Assembly: GCA_018715805.1 (NCBI GenBank)
Contig: DVKX01000019.1
Location: forward strand, 1-64,000
Direction of reading: 5' to 3'
Source: Candidatus Faecousia intestinigallinarum
GTDB taxonomy: Bacteria; Bacillota; Clostridia; Oscillospirales; Oscillospiraceae
DNA: 64,000 nucleotides
Shown: positions 24,340 through 32,342 of the stretch, one piece after another
How the letters are laid out: each line of letters opens with the position of its first letter
Numbering within the stretch: position 1 is the first letter of the stretch
Program-made: the position numbers and the translations under genes
Notes under the pieces: generated by a model
Told to the model about the DNA's origin: nothing
Databases searched by the model: none
What the model saw: the letters and a program-made list of their open reading frames with translations, nothing else

Positions 24340-25020
24340 ATGAAGAGAATCTTAGCGGGAGTCCTGTGCTTGCTGATGGTGTTGGCGCTGTCCGCCTGTG
24401 CGGTGCAGATTGCGTTTCAGCCGAAGAACACTCAGCCTCCCTCCGCCGCCGCAGAGACGACAGCGCCGCTGGAGCAGGAGGACATGGCGGAGATTCAGGG
24501 CAGCTTCGCCGACGGCGTGTACACCAATACCTGCCTGGGAATTCAAGGGGTTTTCGATGAAAGCTGGTACATCGCTTCCGATGAAGAGCGGATGGAGCTG
24601 ATGGGGATTCTGGCAGAGGAGGTCAATGAGGAAGCCCTGGCGGAACAGTTCCGCAGCGCAGGGAACATCATTGTATTCTACGCCCAGGATTCCAACGGCA
24701 GCAGTGTGAATATGACGATAGAGGATTTGGGTCTGCGGAGCGCGTTTATCACAGAGGAGATCTATGTGGCGGCTTCCCTGGAGCAGATCCCGGAGGTGCT
24801 GGAATCCATGGGCGTCAGCTTTGTGCGCGTGGATCAGACAACCTATTCCATCAGCGGTGTGGAGCACGCTGCGGTGGATGTGCACGGCTATGTGAACGGC
24901 GTGGATTTTCATGAAAAGATCGTCTGTATCCAGGCTGGAAATTATATGGGTGCCATTACCGCCGCCTGCTATGGAAACAATCTCACAGCAAAGATGCTGC
25001 GGGCATTCTCCGCCATCTGA
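24340..25020 (+). CDS. hypothetical lipoprotein
   Basis: A 226-residue exported protein. The signal MKRILAGVLCLLMVLALSAC ends in a lipobox (LSAC), lipidated Cys at 20, and is followed by a Pro/Thr linker. The mature part begins DGVYTNTCLGIQGVFDESW, a layout common in Clostridia lipoproteins with a PsbP/MOG1-like alpha-beta domain. No catalytic motif is visible. The start at 24340 follows AAAGGAG. Function unknown; monocistronic. Confidence 0.75.
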   Translation: MKRILAGVLCLLMVLALSACAVQIAFQPKNTQPPSAAAETTAPLEQEDMAEIQGSFADGVYTNTCLGIQGVFDESWYIASDEERMELMGILAEEVNEEALAEQFRSAGNIIVFYAQDSNGSSVNMTIEDLGLRSAFITEEIYVAASLEQIPEVLESMGVSFVRVDQTTYSISGVEHAAVDVHGYVNGVDFHEKIVCIQAGNYMGAITAACYGNNLTAKMLRAFSAI

Positions 25021-25036
25021 GATGCGCAGAGTATTG

Positions 25037-25067
25037 GGGCTGCCGCTTCAGCGGCAGCCCGGTTTTT
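25037..25067 (+). terminator. intrinsic terminator after the lipoprotein gene
   Basis: An 11-bp stem GGGCTGCCGCT / AGCGGCAGCCC (25037-25060), then GGTTTTT. The remaining 25070-25255 shows no gene I can support. Confidence 0.85.
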
Positions 25068-25258
25068 ATCCGAAAACCAAGCAAAAGTCAGATTATCCTT
25101 TGAAAACACTGTGGCTGCAGGCATTTCAGCCGGGTGGGAAGCGTGGAATTTGCTGTGCATTTACTGCTGTTCTTCCGGCAGTGAAATATAGATTGAACAG
25201 CGGATGCGCATGGGGAAATTTTACAGGATACCTTGTCTGGGGATGGAAACGGCGGGTA

Positions 25259-25287
25259 TTGCATTTTGCGGGGAATTGCGGTAGGAT
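25259..25287 (+). promoter_or_regulatory. sigma-A promoter of the Nudix gene
   Basis: TTGCAT (25259-25264), 17-nt spacer, TAGGAT (25282-25287), about 30 nt before the start at 25317. Confidence 0.55.
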
Positions 25288-25316
25288 GATAGCACAGACA
25301 AGGAGGTAAGCAGACG

Positions 25317-25847
25317 ATGGAATACAATGATATTTACGATCGGAGCAGACGGAAAACAGGACGCGTCCATCTGCGCGGCACGCCCTGGAAGCCGGGAGAA
25401 TACGGCTTGGTGGTCTGCGCTTGGATATATGATGGACAGGGAAGGCTGCTGCTCACCCGACGCGCCTCGGGAAAAACCTACGCCGGTACTTGGGAGAATT
25501 CCGGCGGGGCTGCTCTGGCGGGGGAAACCAGCCGGCAGGCCATTGCCCGGGAGGTCTACGAGGAGACTGGTATTCAGGCAGGAGAGGCGGATTTTGAATA
25601 CCTTGGCTCGGGGCAGGACGAGGTAACGCTCTACGATTATTACTGCCTTAAAAGCCAAACGCCGCTGGAGCAGGTGGTGCTGCGCCCCGGAGAAACGGAT
25701 GCTGCCCAGTGGGTCAGCTTTGAAACGGTGCATACCATGATCGAGAGGCGAGAGATATGCGATGTGATCGGACGGCAGTTTTTGCTGCAGGAGCAGGATC
25801 TGAGGATTCGGCAGGATGCACAAAACTCGGCGGCGAATTTTAGGTAG
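25317..25847 (+). CDS. Nudix hydrolase
   Basis: A 176-residue Nudix hydrolase. The Nudix box is complete: GAALAGETSRQAIAREVYEETGI (given in two parts: GAALAGETSRQA, then IAREVYEETGI), matching Gx5Ex7REUxEExGU. The N-terminal part (DRSRRKTGRVHLRGTPWKPG) resembles the isopentenyl-diphosphate isomerase-like/YfcD subgroup. It hydrolyses a nucleoside-diphosphate-linked or similar substrate; specificity is not predictable. ACAAGGAGG precedes the start. No operon partner. Confidence 0.9.
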   Translation: MEYNDIYDRSRRKTGRVHLRGTPWKPGEYGLVVCAWIYDGQGRLLLTRRASGKTYAGTWENSGGAALAGETSRQAIAREVYEETGIQAGEADFEYLGSGQDEVTLYDYYCLKSQTPLEQVVLRPGETDAAQWVSFETVHTMIERREICDVIGRQFLLQEQDLRIRQDAQNSAANFR

Positions 25848-25866
25848 GTTGACGATAGGTTATCCC

Positions 25867-25895
25867 TTGCAAATTTTTCCAGCCCGGGTTATAAT
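25867..25895 (+). promoter_or_regulatory. sigma-A promoter of the phosphoribosyltransferase gene
   Basis: TTGCAA (25867-25872), 17-nt spacer, perfect TATAAT (25890-25895). Transcription should begin near 25902, at the base of the structured leader. Confidence 0.7.
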
Positions 25896-25899
25896 AAAA

Positions 25900-25978
25900 G
25901 AAAGCGTTTTTGTAGTTTCCGGCAAAACGCTTCTGCCGGAAGCTGGAAAGGCGCTTTCTTTTATAGAAACTATTTTTC
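25900..25978 (+). promoter_or_regulatory. candidate switch-like structured leader
   Basis: The leader can adopt competing folds. AAGCGTTTT (25902-25910) pairs perfectly with AAAACGCTT (25924-25932). Alternatively TTCCGGCA (25917-25924) pairs with TGCCGGAA (25934-25941), enclosed by AAAGCG (25901-25906) with CGCTTT (25952-25957). A third pairing, TAGTTTC (25913-25919) with GAAACTA (25966-25972), is followed by TTTTT and would be terminator-like. Mutually exclusive helices before a metabolic gene suggest an attenuator or riboswitch. It matches no class I recognise. Confidence 0.5.
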
Positions 25979-25993
25979 AAGGAGGAACCATCT

Positions 25994-26629
25994 ATGATCG
26001 AAATTACCAGCCTGCCAGTGACGCGTGGAAATGTGCCTCTGCGGGTGGCAAGAGGCCACTTTGCGACCAATCACAGCCACATCAATTATTATATCGATAT
26101 CACCCAGCAAAAAACGAAGCTCAGTGAAGCGAAAGACATTGCCCGGCAGCTGGTGACCCACTTTAAGACGGGGACGATCATTGATACCATCCTTTGCCTG
26201 GATGGTATGAGCGTCATTGGCACCTGCCTGGCGGAGGAGCTGACCAGCCATGGCTTCCGCAACGTGAACAACCAGTCGGAGATCTTTGTGGTGGAGCCGG
26301 AGTTCAACGCCAACAGCCAGATGATCTTCCGGGATAATATTCAGCCGATGCTGCGCAACCGCCGGGTACTGGTGCTGATGGCGTCCGTTACCACCGGCTT
26401 TACCGCAAAGCGCAGCCTGGAAGCCATCGGCTACTATGGCGGCGAGGTGGCGGGCATCGCGGCGCTGTACTCTGCCGTGGAGAAGGTGGGCGATTACGAG
26501 ATCCGCTCGGTGTATAACCTCAGTGATCTGCCGGACTATGCCAGTTATGACTCCTGGGACTGCCCCTACTGCAAGAAAGGACGCCGCCTGGATGCCCTGG
26601 TGAACAGCTACGGCTATTCCTGGCTATAA
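25994..26629 (+). CDS. phosphoribosyltransferase-like protein (orotate PRTase-type)
   Basis: A 211-residue type I phosphoribosyltransferase fold. The PRPP-loop region reads RRVLVLMASVTTGFTAKRSL, where the usual acidic pair of the PRPP motif (DDxxTTG) is replaced by MASVTTG. It has an N-terminal HFATNHSHINYYIDIT and a C-terminal CPYCKKGRRLDALVNSYGYSWL with a CxxC pair. Clostridial proteins of this shape are usually labelled orotate phosphoribosyltransferase. Loss of the acidic residues raises the chance of a PRPP-sensing or regulatory role. CAAGGAGG precedes the start. Confidence 0.7.
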   Translation: MIEITSLPVTRGNVPLRVARGHFATNHSHINYYIDITQQKTKLSEAKDIARQLVTHFKTGTIIDTILCLDGMSVIGTCLAEELTSHGFRNVNNQSEIFVVEPEFNANSQMIFRDNIQPMLRNRRVLVLMASVTTGFTAKRSLEAIGYYGGEVAGIAALYSAVEKVGDYEIRSVYNLSDLPDYASYDSWDCPYCKKGRRLDALVNSYGYSWL

Positions 26630-26635
26630 ACGCAG

Positions 26636-26662
26636 AAAGCCGCCCCGGCCTGGGGCGGCTTT
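26636..26662. terminator. bidirectional terminator between convergent genes
   Basis: AAAGCCGCCCC pairs with GGGGCGGCTTT around a 5-nt loop. It lies between the phosphoribosyltransferase gene and the convergent Spo0A-like gene. Confidence 0.8.
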
Positions 26663-26665
26663 GGC

Positions 26666-27373
26666 CTAAAAGGATTCGGAAAGCAAAAGCTGCGCCAGAC
26701 GGGAAATAAACGCTTTGTTGCTGGGGCATTTGCCGGTGTGCCTGGGAAAGTAGGCCGCCCAGACGATCTCGTCCCGCTCCTTCCAGGCGGCGCCGATGGC
26801 GCTGCGGATAGAACGCTCCACCTGCTTTTGATTGTCCTGCCCGCAGGACGCGGCGATGGAGGGGTACAGCTCTTTGCTGAGGCTTTGATGGCAGTCCTGG
26901 GCAAAAAGAGGAATGCCGATGCGCAGCTGGTGGTAGCCGTCTCGCTTGGTGGAGAAGCCCAGATTCTGGAGATAACCGGCGATATACGCCTGCGGTTCGC
27001 GGATAGCCTCCGCTGCGTCCGCGTGACGGAGCATATCCCGCATTCTTGTGACAATGGTGTGTACCGGACAAGGTTTCAGCAGCATATAGTCCACGCCCAG
27101 GTCTTTCAGCGTTTGCTGCACATAAGGGCTGCAAAAGCTGGTGACAGCCAGAATATTTTTGGGTAGTTGGCCGGCGCAGGACTGGAGCAGGGAAAGCCCG
27201 TCCAGTTCCGGCAGCATCAAGTCCAGGAGCAGGCCGTCAAATCTTTGGGAAGTTAGCAGTTTGGAGGCGGTAGCGCCGTCTTGACAGGCGACTACCTGAT
27301 ATTCGCTCTGTAGCGTGTCGGAAAGGGGAGCGCGATATTCTTCAGATGCCTCCGCGATCAGGATCCGTTGCAT
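26666..27373 (-). CDS. Spo0A-like response regulator (paralogue)
   Basis: A 235-residue protein with a receiver domain (1-~120) and a Spo0A-type C-terminal DNA-binding domain (~130-235). The phosphoacceptor is probably D51 in LLLDLMLPELDG and the switch Lys is in LLKPC. The acidic pocket, DD in Bacillus Spo0A, is EA here (IAEASEE). The recognition segment reads DNQKQVERSIRSAIGAAW, where the true Spo0A at 41280 has [18 protein letters not shown]. So the fold is kept, but phosphorylation and DNA specificity have probably diverged. It has its own promoter; AAAAGGTGG precedes the start. Confidence 0.85.
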   Translation of the reverse strand: MQRILIAEASEEYRAPLSDTLQSEYQVVACQDGATASKLLTSQRFDGLLLDLMLPELDGLSLLQSCAGQLPKNILAVTSFCSPYVQQTLKDLGVDYMLLKPCPVHTIVTRMRDMLRHADAAEAIREPQAYIAGYLQNLGFSTKRDGYHQLRIGIPLFAQDCHQSLSKELYPSIAASCGQDNQKQVERSIRSAIGAAWKERDEIVWAAYFPRHTGKCPSNKAFISRLAQLLLSESF

Positions 27374-27415
27374 ATGTTTGCCACCTTTTAGGACAGTTAT
27401 TTATTTTATATTATT

Positions 27416-27444
27416 AGAATAGCACGTTGCCGCAGGATGCGCAA
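27416..27444 (-). promoter_or_regulatory. sigma-A promoter of the Spo0A-like gene
   Basis: On the minus strand TTGCGC (27439-27444), 17-nt spacer, TATTCT (27416-27421). A sequence one base from a 0A box (AGTCGAA, minus strand, about 27465-27471) lies just upstream. Confidence 0.6.
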
Positions 27445-27533
27445 TCCATCTATTTCGATTTTTTTCGACTCTTTGGAATCTTTTTTGCGTGGAGATGATA
27501 AAACCGGCGAAAATGCCCATATTGGTATAGAAG

Positions 27534-28301
27534 CTATCTATATGTTTCCATTTCCAGTTTGATTTCTTTGAGCATCATACTTGCGAACTGCTTTGCAAGC
27601 CTTTTATCGGCCTGCATAGTTTGATGGGAGCAATCGCGATCCGTCGCCTGTGCAATAAGAGACTGGTATTTTCTGCCCAAATGCAGCAATGCCCACTTGC
27701 CGCCTTCTTCTTTGGAAAGAATCCGATTATCTTTTAGATATGCCAGCACCCTGCACAGGTTCAGGATGACATATACAGGATCGTCCCAGATGTCTTCCTG
27801 CGCGTTTTTAATATCGCACCAGATACTGTCAATATAATCTTTTTGAGGCACAGTATTGAAAACTTCAGAAATTTCCTTGCCGTATATTTTTATTCCATAC
27901 TGATTGAGAACTGTAAAATGCGCAGCCAAGTCTTTGTCGGTTCCCTGCATTTTCTCCACGTAATCCTGTGGGTCATCCTGAAACCATTGCAAGTGTGCCG
28001 GTGAAAAATGCAGTTCAAACGGAGTTGGATAAAGGAAGGGCTTGCAGTATTCCCGCCTTACAAAGCTGACTTCCAGCCCTTTTGCCGGGGCGCGCTGGTT
28101 TAATCGTATGATCTGCTCCATCAGGCGCATTTTCTGTGCGTCTGTAATGCGGTTTTCAACGACTACAATAATATCCAAATCGCTTTTGTCGGCATTGAAG
28201 CAGCCCATGGCCATGGAGCCGTGCAAATAGACGCCGGTCAGCTGATTTGCGAGTATCGCTTGGCAGACAGCCGCAAATTCCTCGATCAATTCTTGATACA
28301 C
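27534..28301 (-). CDS. AadA-like aminoglycoside adenylyltransferase-family protein
   Basis: A 255-residue nucleotidyltransferase resembling ANT(3'')/ANT(9) enzymes. It has the N-terminal GVYLHGSMAMGCFNADKSDL signature and DLDIIVVV (GS-x10-DxD, metal and nucleotide binding). The helical C-terminal part matches the DUF4111/AadA C-terminal domain (DPVYVILNLCRVLAYLKDNR, EEGGKWALLHL). It starts with GTG at 28301 after AAAGGAG. The sequence is visibly richer in A/T than its neighbours, a sign of acquisition. It may modify streptomycin- or spectinomycin-type drugs, but a chromosomal housekeeping role cannot be excluded. Confidence 0.82.
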   Translation of the reverse strand: MYQELIEEFAAVCQAILANQLTGVYLHGSMAMGCFNADKSDLDIIVVVENRITDAQKMRLMEQIIRLNQRAPAKGLEVSFVRREYCKPFLYPTPFELHFSPAHLQWFQDDPQDYVEKMQGTDKDLAAHFTVLNQYGIKIYGKEISEVFNTVPQKDYIDSIWCDIKNAQEDIWDDPVYVILNLCRVLAYLKDNRILSKEEGGKWALLHLGRKYQSLIAQATDRDCSHQTMQADKRLAKQFASMMLKEIKLEMETYR

Positions 28302-28445
28302 AATATGTCTCCTTTTACTCTGCAGTTCCAGCCAGAAGATAGATATGCCCTAGTCCGGGCTGAAAATTCTTTCTGTTAGGGGTGTATAGGTATTCTTACC
28401 GTATTTATCCGTGCAAACTATGGAAAACTAGCCATGGGATAGAAA

Positions 28446-28459
28446 TTTAAGCGCTTAAA
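28446..28459. promoter_or_regulatory. LacI-type operator palindrome
   Basis: TTTAAGCGCTTAAA is a perfect 14-bp palindrome with the central AAGCGCTT typical of LacI/GalR-family operators. It overlaps a weak -35 (TTAAAG 28455-28460, 16-nt spacer, TAGAAT 28477-28482) upstream of the SDR gene. No LacI-family gene lies in the window. Confidence 0.5.
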
Positions 28460-28588
28460 GCATTTTGTGATGCTTATAGAATGACTGCGGATGATCGCTG
28501 CCGTCTGCGGAGCGGTTGGCTGTGCGCGGGCAGTTATCAAATATTTTTGCCTGTTTGTTGGGATCATATTTTTTAGGAGGTTGATAAT

Positions 28589-29335
28589 ATGCGTTTGAAG
28601 AACAAAGTTGCCATTGTCACCGGCGGCAGTCGGGGCATTGGACTGGCCATTGTGGAGGCGTTTTTGCGGGAGGGCGCCAACGTGGTGCTGGCTGCCAGCC
28701 GGGAGGAGACTGCCTCGAAGGCGGTGGCATCCCTGCGGGAAAAGTATCCCCAGGCAACGGTAGAAGGCATCTGGCCCGATCTGGGCAAGCTGGACTCGGT
28801 GCGGGAGGCTTTTGAACAGGTAATTGCTAAGTATGGCCGGGTGGATATCTTGGTGAACAACGCGGGTATGTCTGAAAGCACCCCCTTTACGGCCTACACA
28901 GAGGAGACTTTTGACAAAGTGATGACGCTGAATGTAAAAGGCGTGTTCACCGCTACCCGTGCCATTGTGGAGCACATGATCGCTCAGGGGGGCGGCGTGA
29001 TTCTAAATACCTCCTCCATGGTCAGCTTTTACGGCCAGCCCAGCGGCGTAGCCTATCCTACCTCCAAGTTTGCGGTAAACGGCTTCACGCTGTCCATGGC
29101 GCGAGAACTGGCGCCCAAGGGTATTCGGGTGAACGCGGTGGCGCCGGGCATCACGGAGACAGACATGGTAAAAGCGCTGCCAAAAGAGATGATTGCGCCC
29201 CTGATCGCACAGATTCCGCTGCGGCGGATCGGAAAGCCGGAGGATGTGGCCAACGCCTTTGTGTTCCTAGCCTCGGACGAGGCTTCTTATATCACCGGGG
29301 AAGTGCTCCGGGTGGACGGCCTGGCAAGAACCTAA
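28589..29335 (+). CDS. SDR-family NAD(P)-dependent oxidoreductase
   Basis: A 248-residue classical short-chain dehydrogenase close to FabG/glucose dehydrogenase types. Cofactor motif TGGSRGIGLA, NNAG, catalytic Ser in LNTSSMVSF, YPTSK (catalytic Tyr and Lys) and the SDR end motif ITGEVLRVDGL. AGGAGG precedes the start. The likely role is oxidation or reduction of a sugar or small hydroxy compound, given the operator upstream and the convergent Gfo/Idh/MocA gene; a lipid role (FabG) is less likely outside a fab cluster. Confidence 0.88.
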   Translation: MRLKNKVAIVTGGSRGIGLAIVEAFLREGANVVLAASREETASKAVASLREKYPQATVEGIWPDLGKLDSVREAFEQVIAKYGRVDILVNNAGMSESTPFTAYTEETFDKVMTLNVKGVFTATRAIVEHMIAQGGGVILNTSSMVSFYGQPSGVAYPTSKFAVNGFTLSMARELAPKGIRVNAVAPGITETDMVKALPKEMIAPLIAQIPLRRIGKPEDVANAFVFLASDEASYITGEVLRVDGLART

Positions 29336-29340
29336 AAATG

Positions 29341-29377
29341 GGTGCTCCGGCGGCTGCTTACGCGGCCGCTGGAGCAT
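29341..29377. terminator. GC-rich hairpin between convergent oxidoreductase genes
   Basis: TGCTCCGGCGGC pairs with GCCGCTGGAGCA with one bulge. There is no strong T run on either side, so it may be a weak or Rho-assisted terminator. Confidence 0.5.
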
Positions 29378-29381
29378 TGCG

Positions 29382-30662
29382 CTATATTCTGCGGAAATCG
29401 GACAAGGAAATAACGGCGCCGCCCTGCAACCGGGATTCCTCGGCGGCCAGGGCGATGAAGTGGCTTTCCATGGACGCTTCCAGGGTGGTGATGCTGGGAG
29501 GCGTTTTGCCTTCCAGATAGTCCAGAAAATCCCCCACCAGCACGCTGTCGCCTCCGGCATGACCGGACATCCGTTCATTGGAAAGGTTGAAATCGAACAC
29601 CTCCGGCACGCCGCCGAAAGGGGTGACGGTGACGGTATTGGCCGCCATGTCCGCGATCATGTTGCCCAGAGTGCCCATAAAATTGGTGTACCTGCCGCCG
29701 CCGGCGGTGAAGGCGGACATGGTAAAGTTCACAGTGAGGCCGTTCTCCATTTCCAGGTTCACCACCTGATGGTCTACCACATCGTTGTCGCAATGGTATA
29801 CGCAGCGGCCATAGGGGCCGCTTTCGATGGCCTCCCGGATGGTTTCCACGCTGGGGTGCAGCGCCAGCACATCGTTGGGCCAGCCGGTGTTGCCCTGCGC
29901 CACACCGGTCTTGGGGTTGGTGATGTAGATCTTTTCCGCGTCATAAGGGCAGCGTTCTTTGGCTTTGCAGCCGTCCATGCAGCGCTTGGCAGCGCCGACG
30001 GGGGCATTTTCCGGCGTAAAGTGGGAAAGAGAACCAAAAGAGGACAGCCGAAGGCACTTTTTCCCAGTGAGCCAGACCATTAGATCCATGTCGTGACAGC
30101 ACTTTTGCAGGAACATGGGAGAAGTGGTGTCGCTTCTGCGCCAGTTGCCCCGGACAAAGCTGTGCGCCTGATGCCAGTAGCCTACATTCTCAATGGCTTG
30201 GATGGACATCAGCTGCCCCAGCGCCCCGGAATCCAGGATCTCTTTGATTTTTCGGTAGAAGGGGGCATAGCGCAGCACATGGCACACCACTACCTTGCGG
30301 CCGGTTTCCTGCGCTGCTGCCAAAATCTCCCTGCAGGCGGCCAGATCCGGGGAAATAGGCTTCTCCATAAGAAGATCATACCCTTTCCGCAGGGCGGGGA
30401 TGGCCTGGGGCACGTGCTGCCGATCCTGGGTGCACAGCACCAGCGCGTCTGCCAGCCTGGGCTGTTCCAGCAGGGCTTCTGCGCTGGCGTAGCAGGCGCT
30501 CTCCGGCAGGTGGAACAACTTGGCGACTTCCCGGGTCTTGGCTTCGTCTGGGTCGGCAATGGCGACGACCCTCGCCCGCTCCGGCATTTGGGAAATCGCC
30601 TGGGCGTAAGCGTCTTTGCCGCGGCTGCCCAGACCGGCAATGGCAATGGTTATGGTTGACAT
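29382..30662 (-). CDS. Gfo/Idh/MocA-family oxidoreductase
   Basis: A 426-residue NAD(P)-dependent enzyme of the glucose-fructose/inositol dehydrogenase family. It has an N-terminal Rossmann fold IAIAGLGSRGKDAYAQA, the conserved LLMEKPISPDL motif (catalytic Lys of EKP) and a long C-terminal beta-sheet domain. A Cys-bearing insertion, CMDGCKAKERCPYDAEKIYI (about residues 228-247), is seen in a subset of gut-bacterial members. Probable role: oxidation or isomerisation of a sugar or inositol derivative, or one step of 3-keto-glycoside chemistry. GGGAGG precedes the start. Confidence 0.88.
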   Translation of the reverse strand: MSTITIAIAGLGSRGKDAYAQAISQMPERARVVAIADPDEAKTREVAKLFHLPESACYASAEALLEQPRLADALVLCTQDRQHVPQAIPALRKGYDLLMEKPISPDLAACREILAAAQETGRKVVVCHVLRYAPFYRKIKEILDSGALGQLMSIQAIENVGYWHQAHSFVRGNWRRSDTTSPMFLQKCCHDMDLMVWLTGKKCLRLSSFGSLSHFTPENAPVGAAKRCMDGCKAKERCPYDAEKIYITNPKTGVAQGNTGWPNDVLALHPSVETIREAIESGPYGRCVYHCDNDVVDHQVVNLEMENGLTVNFTMSAFTAGGGRYTNFMGTLGNMIADMAANTVTVTPFGGVPEVFDFNLSNERMSGHAGGDSVLVGDFLDYLEGKTPPSITTLEASMESHFIALAAEESRLQGGAVISLSDFRRI

Positions 30663-30726
30663 AATTTTGCCTCCCTGTAGTTTTTTTGCATATTATAGCA
30701 GAAGCAGGGGAAAAATACAATTAAGA

Positions 30727-31152
30727 TTATGCTGCGCCATCGCTGGGGAGCTTGCGCAGCAGCCGCGCCATCATATCGGCTCGCTGCTCGTCCAGTTTTT
30801 TCCAGCCATCTGTCTCCCGGCGCAGGTAAAAGCCTCCTTGCTGTCGGTAACGGCGCTGGCTGCCATCGGATAGGGTGAGCAGGAAGTCTACTTCCTGACC
30901 GCTGGGAACAGCGGCGCCCTGGGGCAGGGGATAGATGGGCGCTTGACGCAGGTAGTTCAGCACGGCGTCCATCTTTTCCGGGGAAGTATATTGGCGGTGA
31001 AGTTCCGCAGAGGTAATATCCACCTGGGTGACGAACCTTTGCGGCGGTGTTTCCAGCGGCGTATTCCCCGCCCAGAGCAGCAGGCTGAGCATTGCCGCCA
31101 GCAGGCATATACTCAAGCCGATTTTTAGAAAAAAGATCCGTTTTTCCTCCAT
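30727..31152 (-). CDS. membrane-anchored hypothetical protein
   Basis: A 141-residue protein with one N-terminal membrane segment (about residues 7-26, FFLKIGLSICLLAAMLSLLL) and an extracytoplasmic domain. The soluble part has VDFLLTLSDGSQRRYRQQGG, which looks like a small beta-rich domain. No family recognised. The start at 31152 (MEEKRIFF) is supported by GGAGG; the longer open frame upstream is not protein-like. Confidence 0.6.
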   Translation of the reverse strand: MEEKRIFFLKIGLSICLLAAMLSLLLWAGNTPLETPPQRFVTQVDITSAELHRQYTSPEKMDAVLNYLRQAPIYPLPQGAAVPSGQEVDFLLTLSDGSQRRYRQQGGFYLRRETDGWKKLDEQRADMMARLLRKLPSDGAA

Positions 31153-31276
31153 ATTTTCGCCTCCTCTTGTTTCTAGGATAAGCGAAAGCGCTGGGATTAT
31201 TGCCGGAAAAAAGGAGCAGAAATGGCTGGGCATCATTTCCGCTCCCAAAATTTAAGGAAATATCATCAGGCGGACG

Positions 31277-31765
31277 TTATGAGAAAAAATCCTTTACGTG
31301 TGCGTCCAGTTCTTCCCGATCCATTCGTTTGGTTTCTTTTCCTGTACATAATGCTTCAAAATTCTGGCAGATGTGTTTGCATAATAACTGTTCCATCGGT
31401 TTTAACAATAGGGCGCTAACAACTTTCGCAATAAAATGGATTCCAGTATTAATATCCACTTCGATCATGAGCTTCACCTCTGCGGAAGAAATCTCCTCCA
31501 ATGTCAAATAGATGAAGTCTGGCTCTCTTTTTGCATCACTGGTGCTCTTAATAGTTACTCGCTTCTTTTCGTTGTCAAAGGTTGCAATATAATAAGTAGT
31601 TGCCGATGTATTTTCTTCGGAATCCGCAGGGTGAGTCGTCCATTCTGCGTCGGAAATAACGGTTACTATGTTTCCCGGCGCCACATCCAGGCTGCTTGTT
31701 TTATGCAGCGCTTCCCATGCCGTATCCATAGTAAAGGGAAAAGTCTGTTCATGCTTGAATCCCAT
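31277..31765 (-). CDS. SRPBCC/START-like domain protein
   Basis: A 162-residue cytoplasmic protein. An N-terminal FPFTMDTAWEALHKTSSL, strands YYIATFDNEKKRVTIKS and VKLMIEVDINTGIHF, then a long C-terminal helix (KPMEQLLCKHICQNFEALC) give the order expected of an SRPBCC (polyketide-cyclase-like) fold that binds a hydrophobic ligand. Function unknown. The gene and the next one are A/T-richer than most of the window. Confidence 0.55.
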   Translation of the reverse strand: MGFKHEQTFPFTMDTAWEALHKTSSLDVAPGNIVTVISDAEWTTHPADSEENTSATTYYIATFDNEKKRVTIKSTSDAKREPDFIYLTLEEISSAEVKLMIEVDINTGIHFIAKVVSALLLKPMEQLLCKHICQNFEALCTGKETKRMDREELDAHVKDFFS

Positions 31766-31875
31766 TGCATTTGCTCCTATTCGTATTGTATTTGTTTTTA
31801 TATTAGCAGAAGTTTCGCGTCATTTCAACCAAATTCATCAAAATTCTCCAATATTGCTATTTTCAAAATTTTTCC

Positions 31876-31904
31876 TTGACACCTATCTCGTTTTTTAGTA
31901 GTAT
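31876..31904 (+). promoter_or_regulatory. sigma-A promoter of the small membrane protein gene
   Basis: TTGACA (31876-31881), 17-nt spacer, TAGTAT (31899-31904), 35 nt before the start at 31940. Confidence 0.75.
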
Positions 31905-31939
31905 TTAGAGGATCTCACAGATTAGGAGGAAGAGAATTT

Positions 31940-32317
31940 ATGAAAAAAACAAATCTAACTGCGCTTAAATTCACGGGAATCATCATGATTGTTTTTGCGC
32001 TCATTTATGCAATTGTAGGTACGCTTGCATTGATGGGGACGATCAATGGAGCGCTCCCGGGGCATGAGAGCCAGGAAGTATTGGTTGTTGTTCTTGCTTA
32101 TGCAGTTGCGCTGTTCGCATTTATCTGCGGCGTTGTTTGCATAAAGGGCAAAACAGGCTTGGCAAAGGTTTTCGGTGCAATCTTCGCCATCGTCGGCTTT
32201 GGCTCTTTGGTATACTTGCAGGTGGCGCAGAATACCTTTAACATTGTGGATTGCATGGCAGCTTGCTTTGGCGTTTCCATTTTCTGCATTTCTTCCAAAG
32301 TAGAAAAGGCCGAATAA
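31940..32317 (+). CDS. four-helix hypothetical membrane protein
   Basis: A 125-residue protein with four hydrophobic segments (about residues 9-32, 47-66, 73-90 and 97-118). It is Lys-rich at both termini, with a short loop GTINGALPGHESQE between helices 1 and 2. It resembles small DUF4064-like integral membrane proteins of Firmicutes, but assignment is not secure. It has a strong promoter, AGGAGG and a strong terminator of its own. Confidence 0.65.
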   Translation: MKKTNLTALKFTGIIMIVFALIYAIVGTLALMGTINGALPGHESQEVLVVVLAYAVALFAFICGVVCIKGKTGLAKVFGAIFAIVGFGSLVYLQVAQNTFNIVDCMAACFGVSIFCISSKVEKAE

Positions 32318-32342
32318 GCCAAAAAGCAAATCTGTAAAAGGA

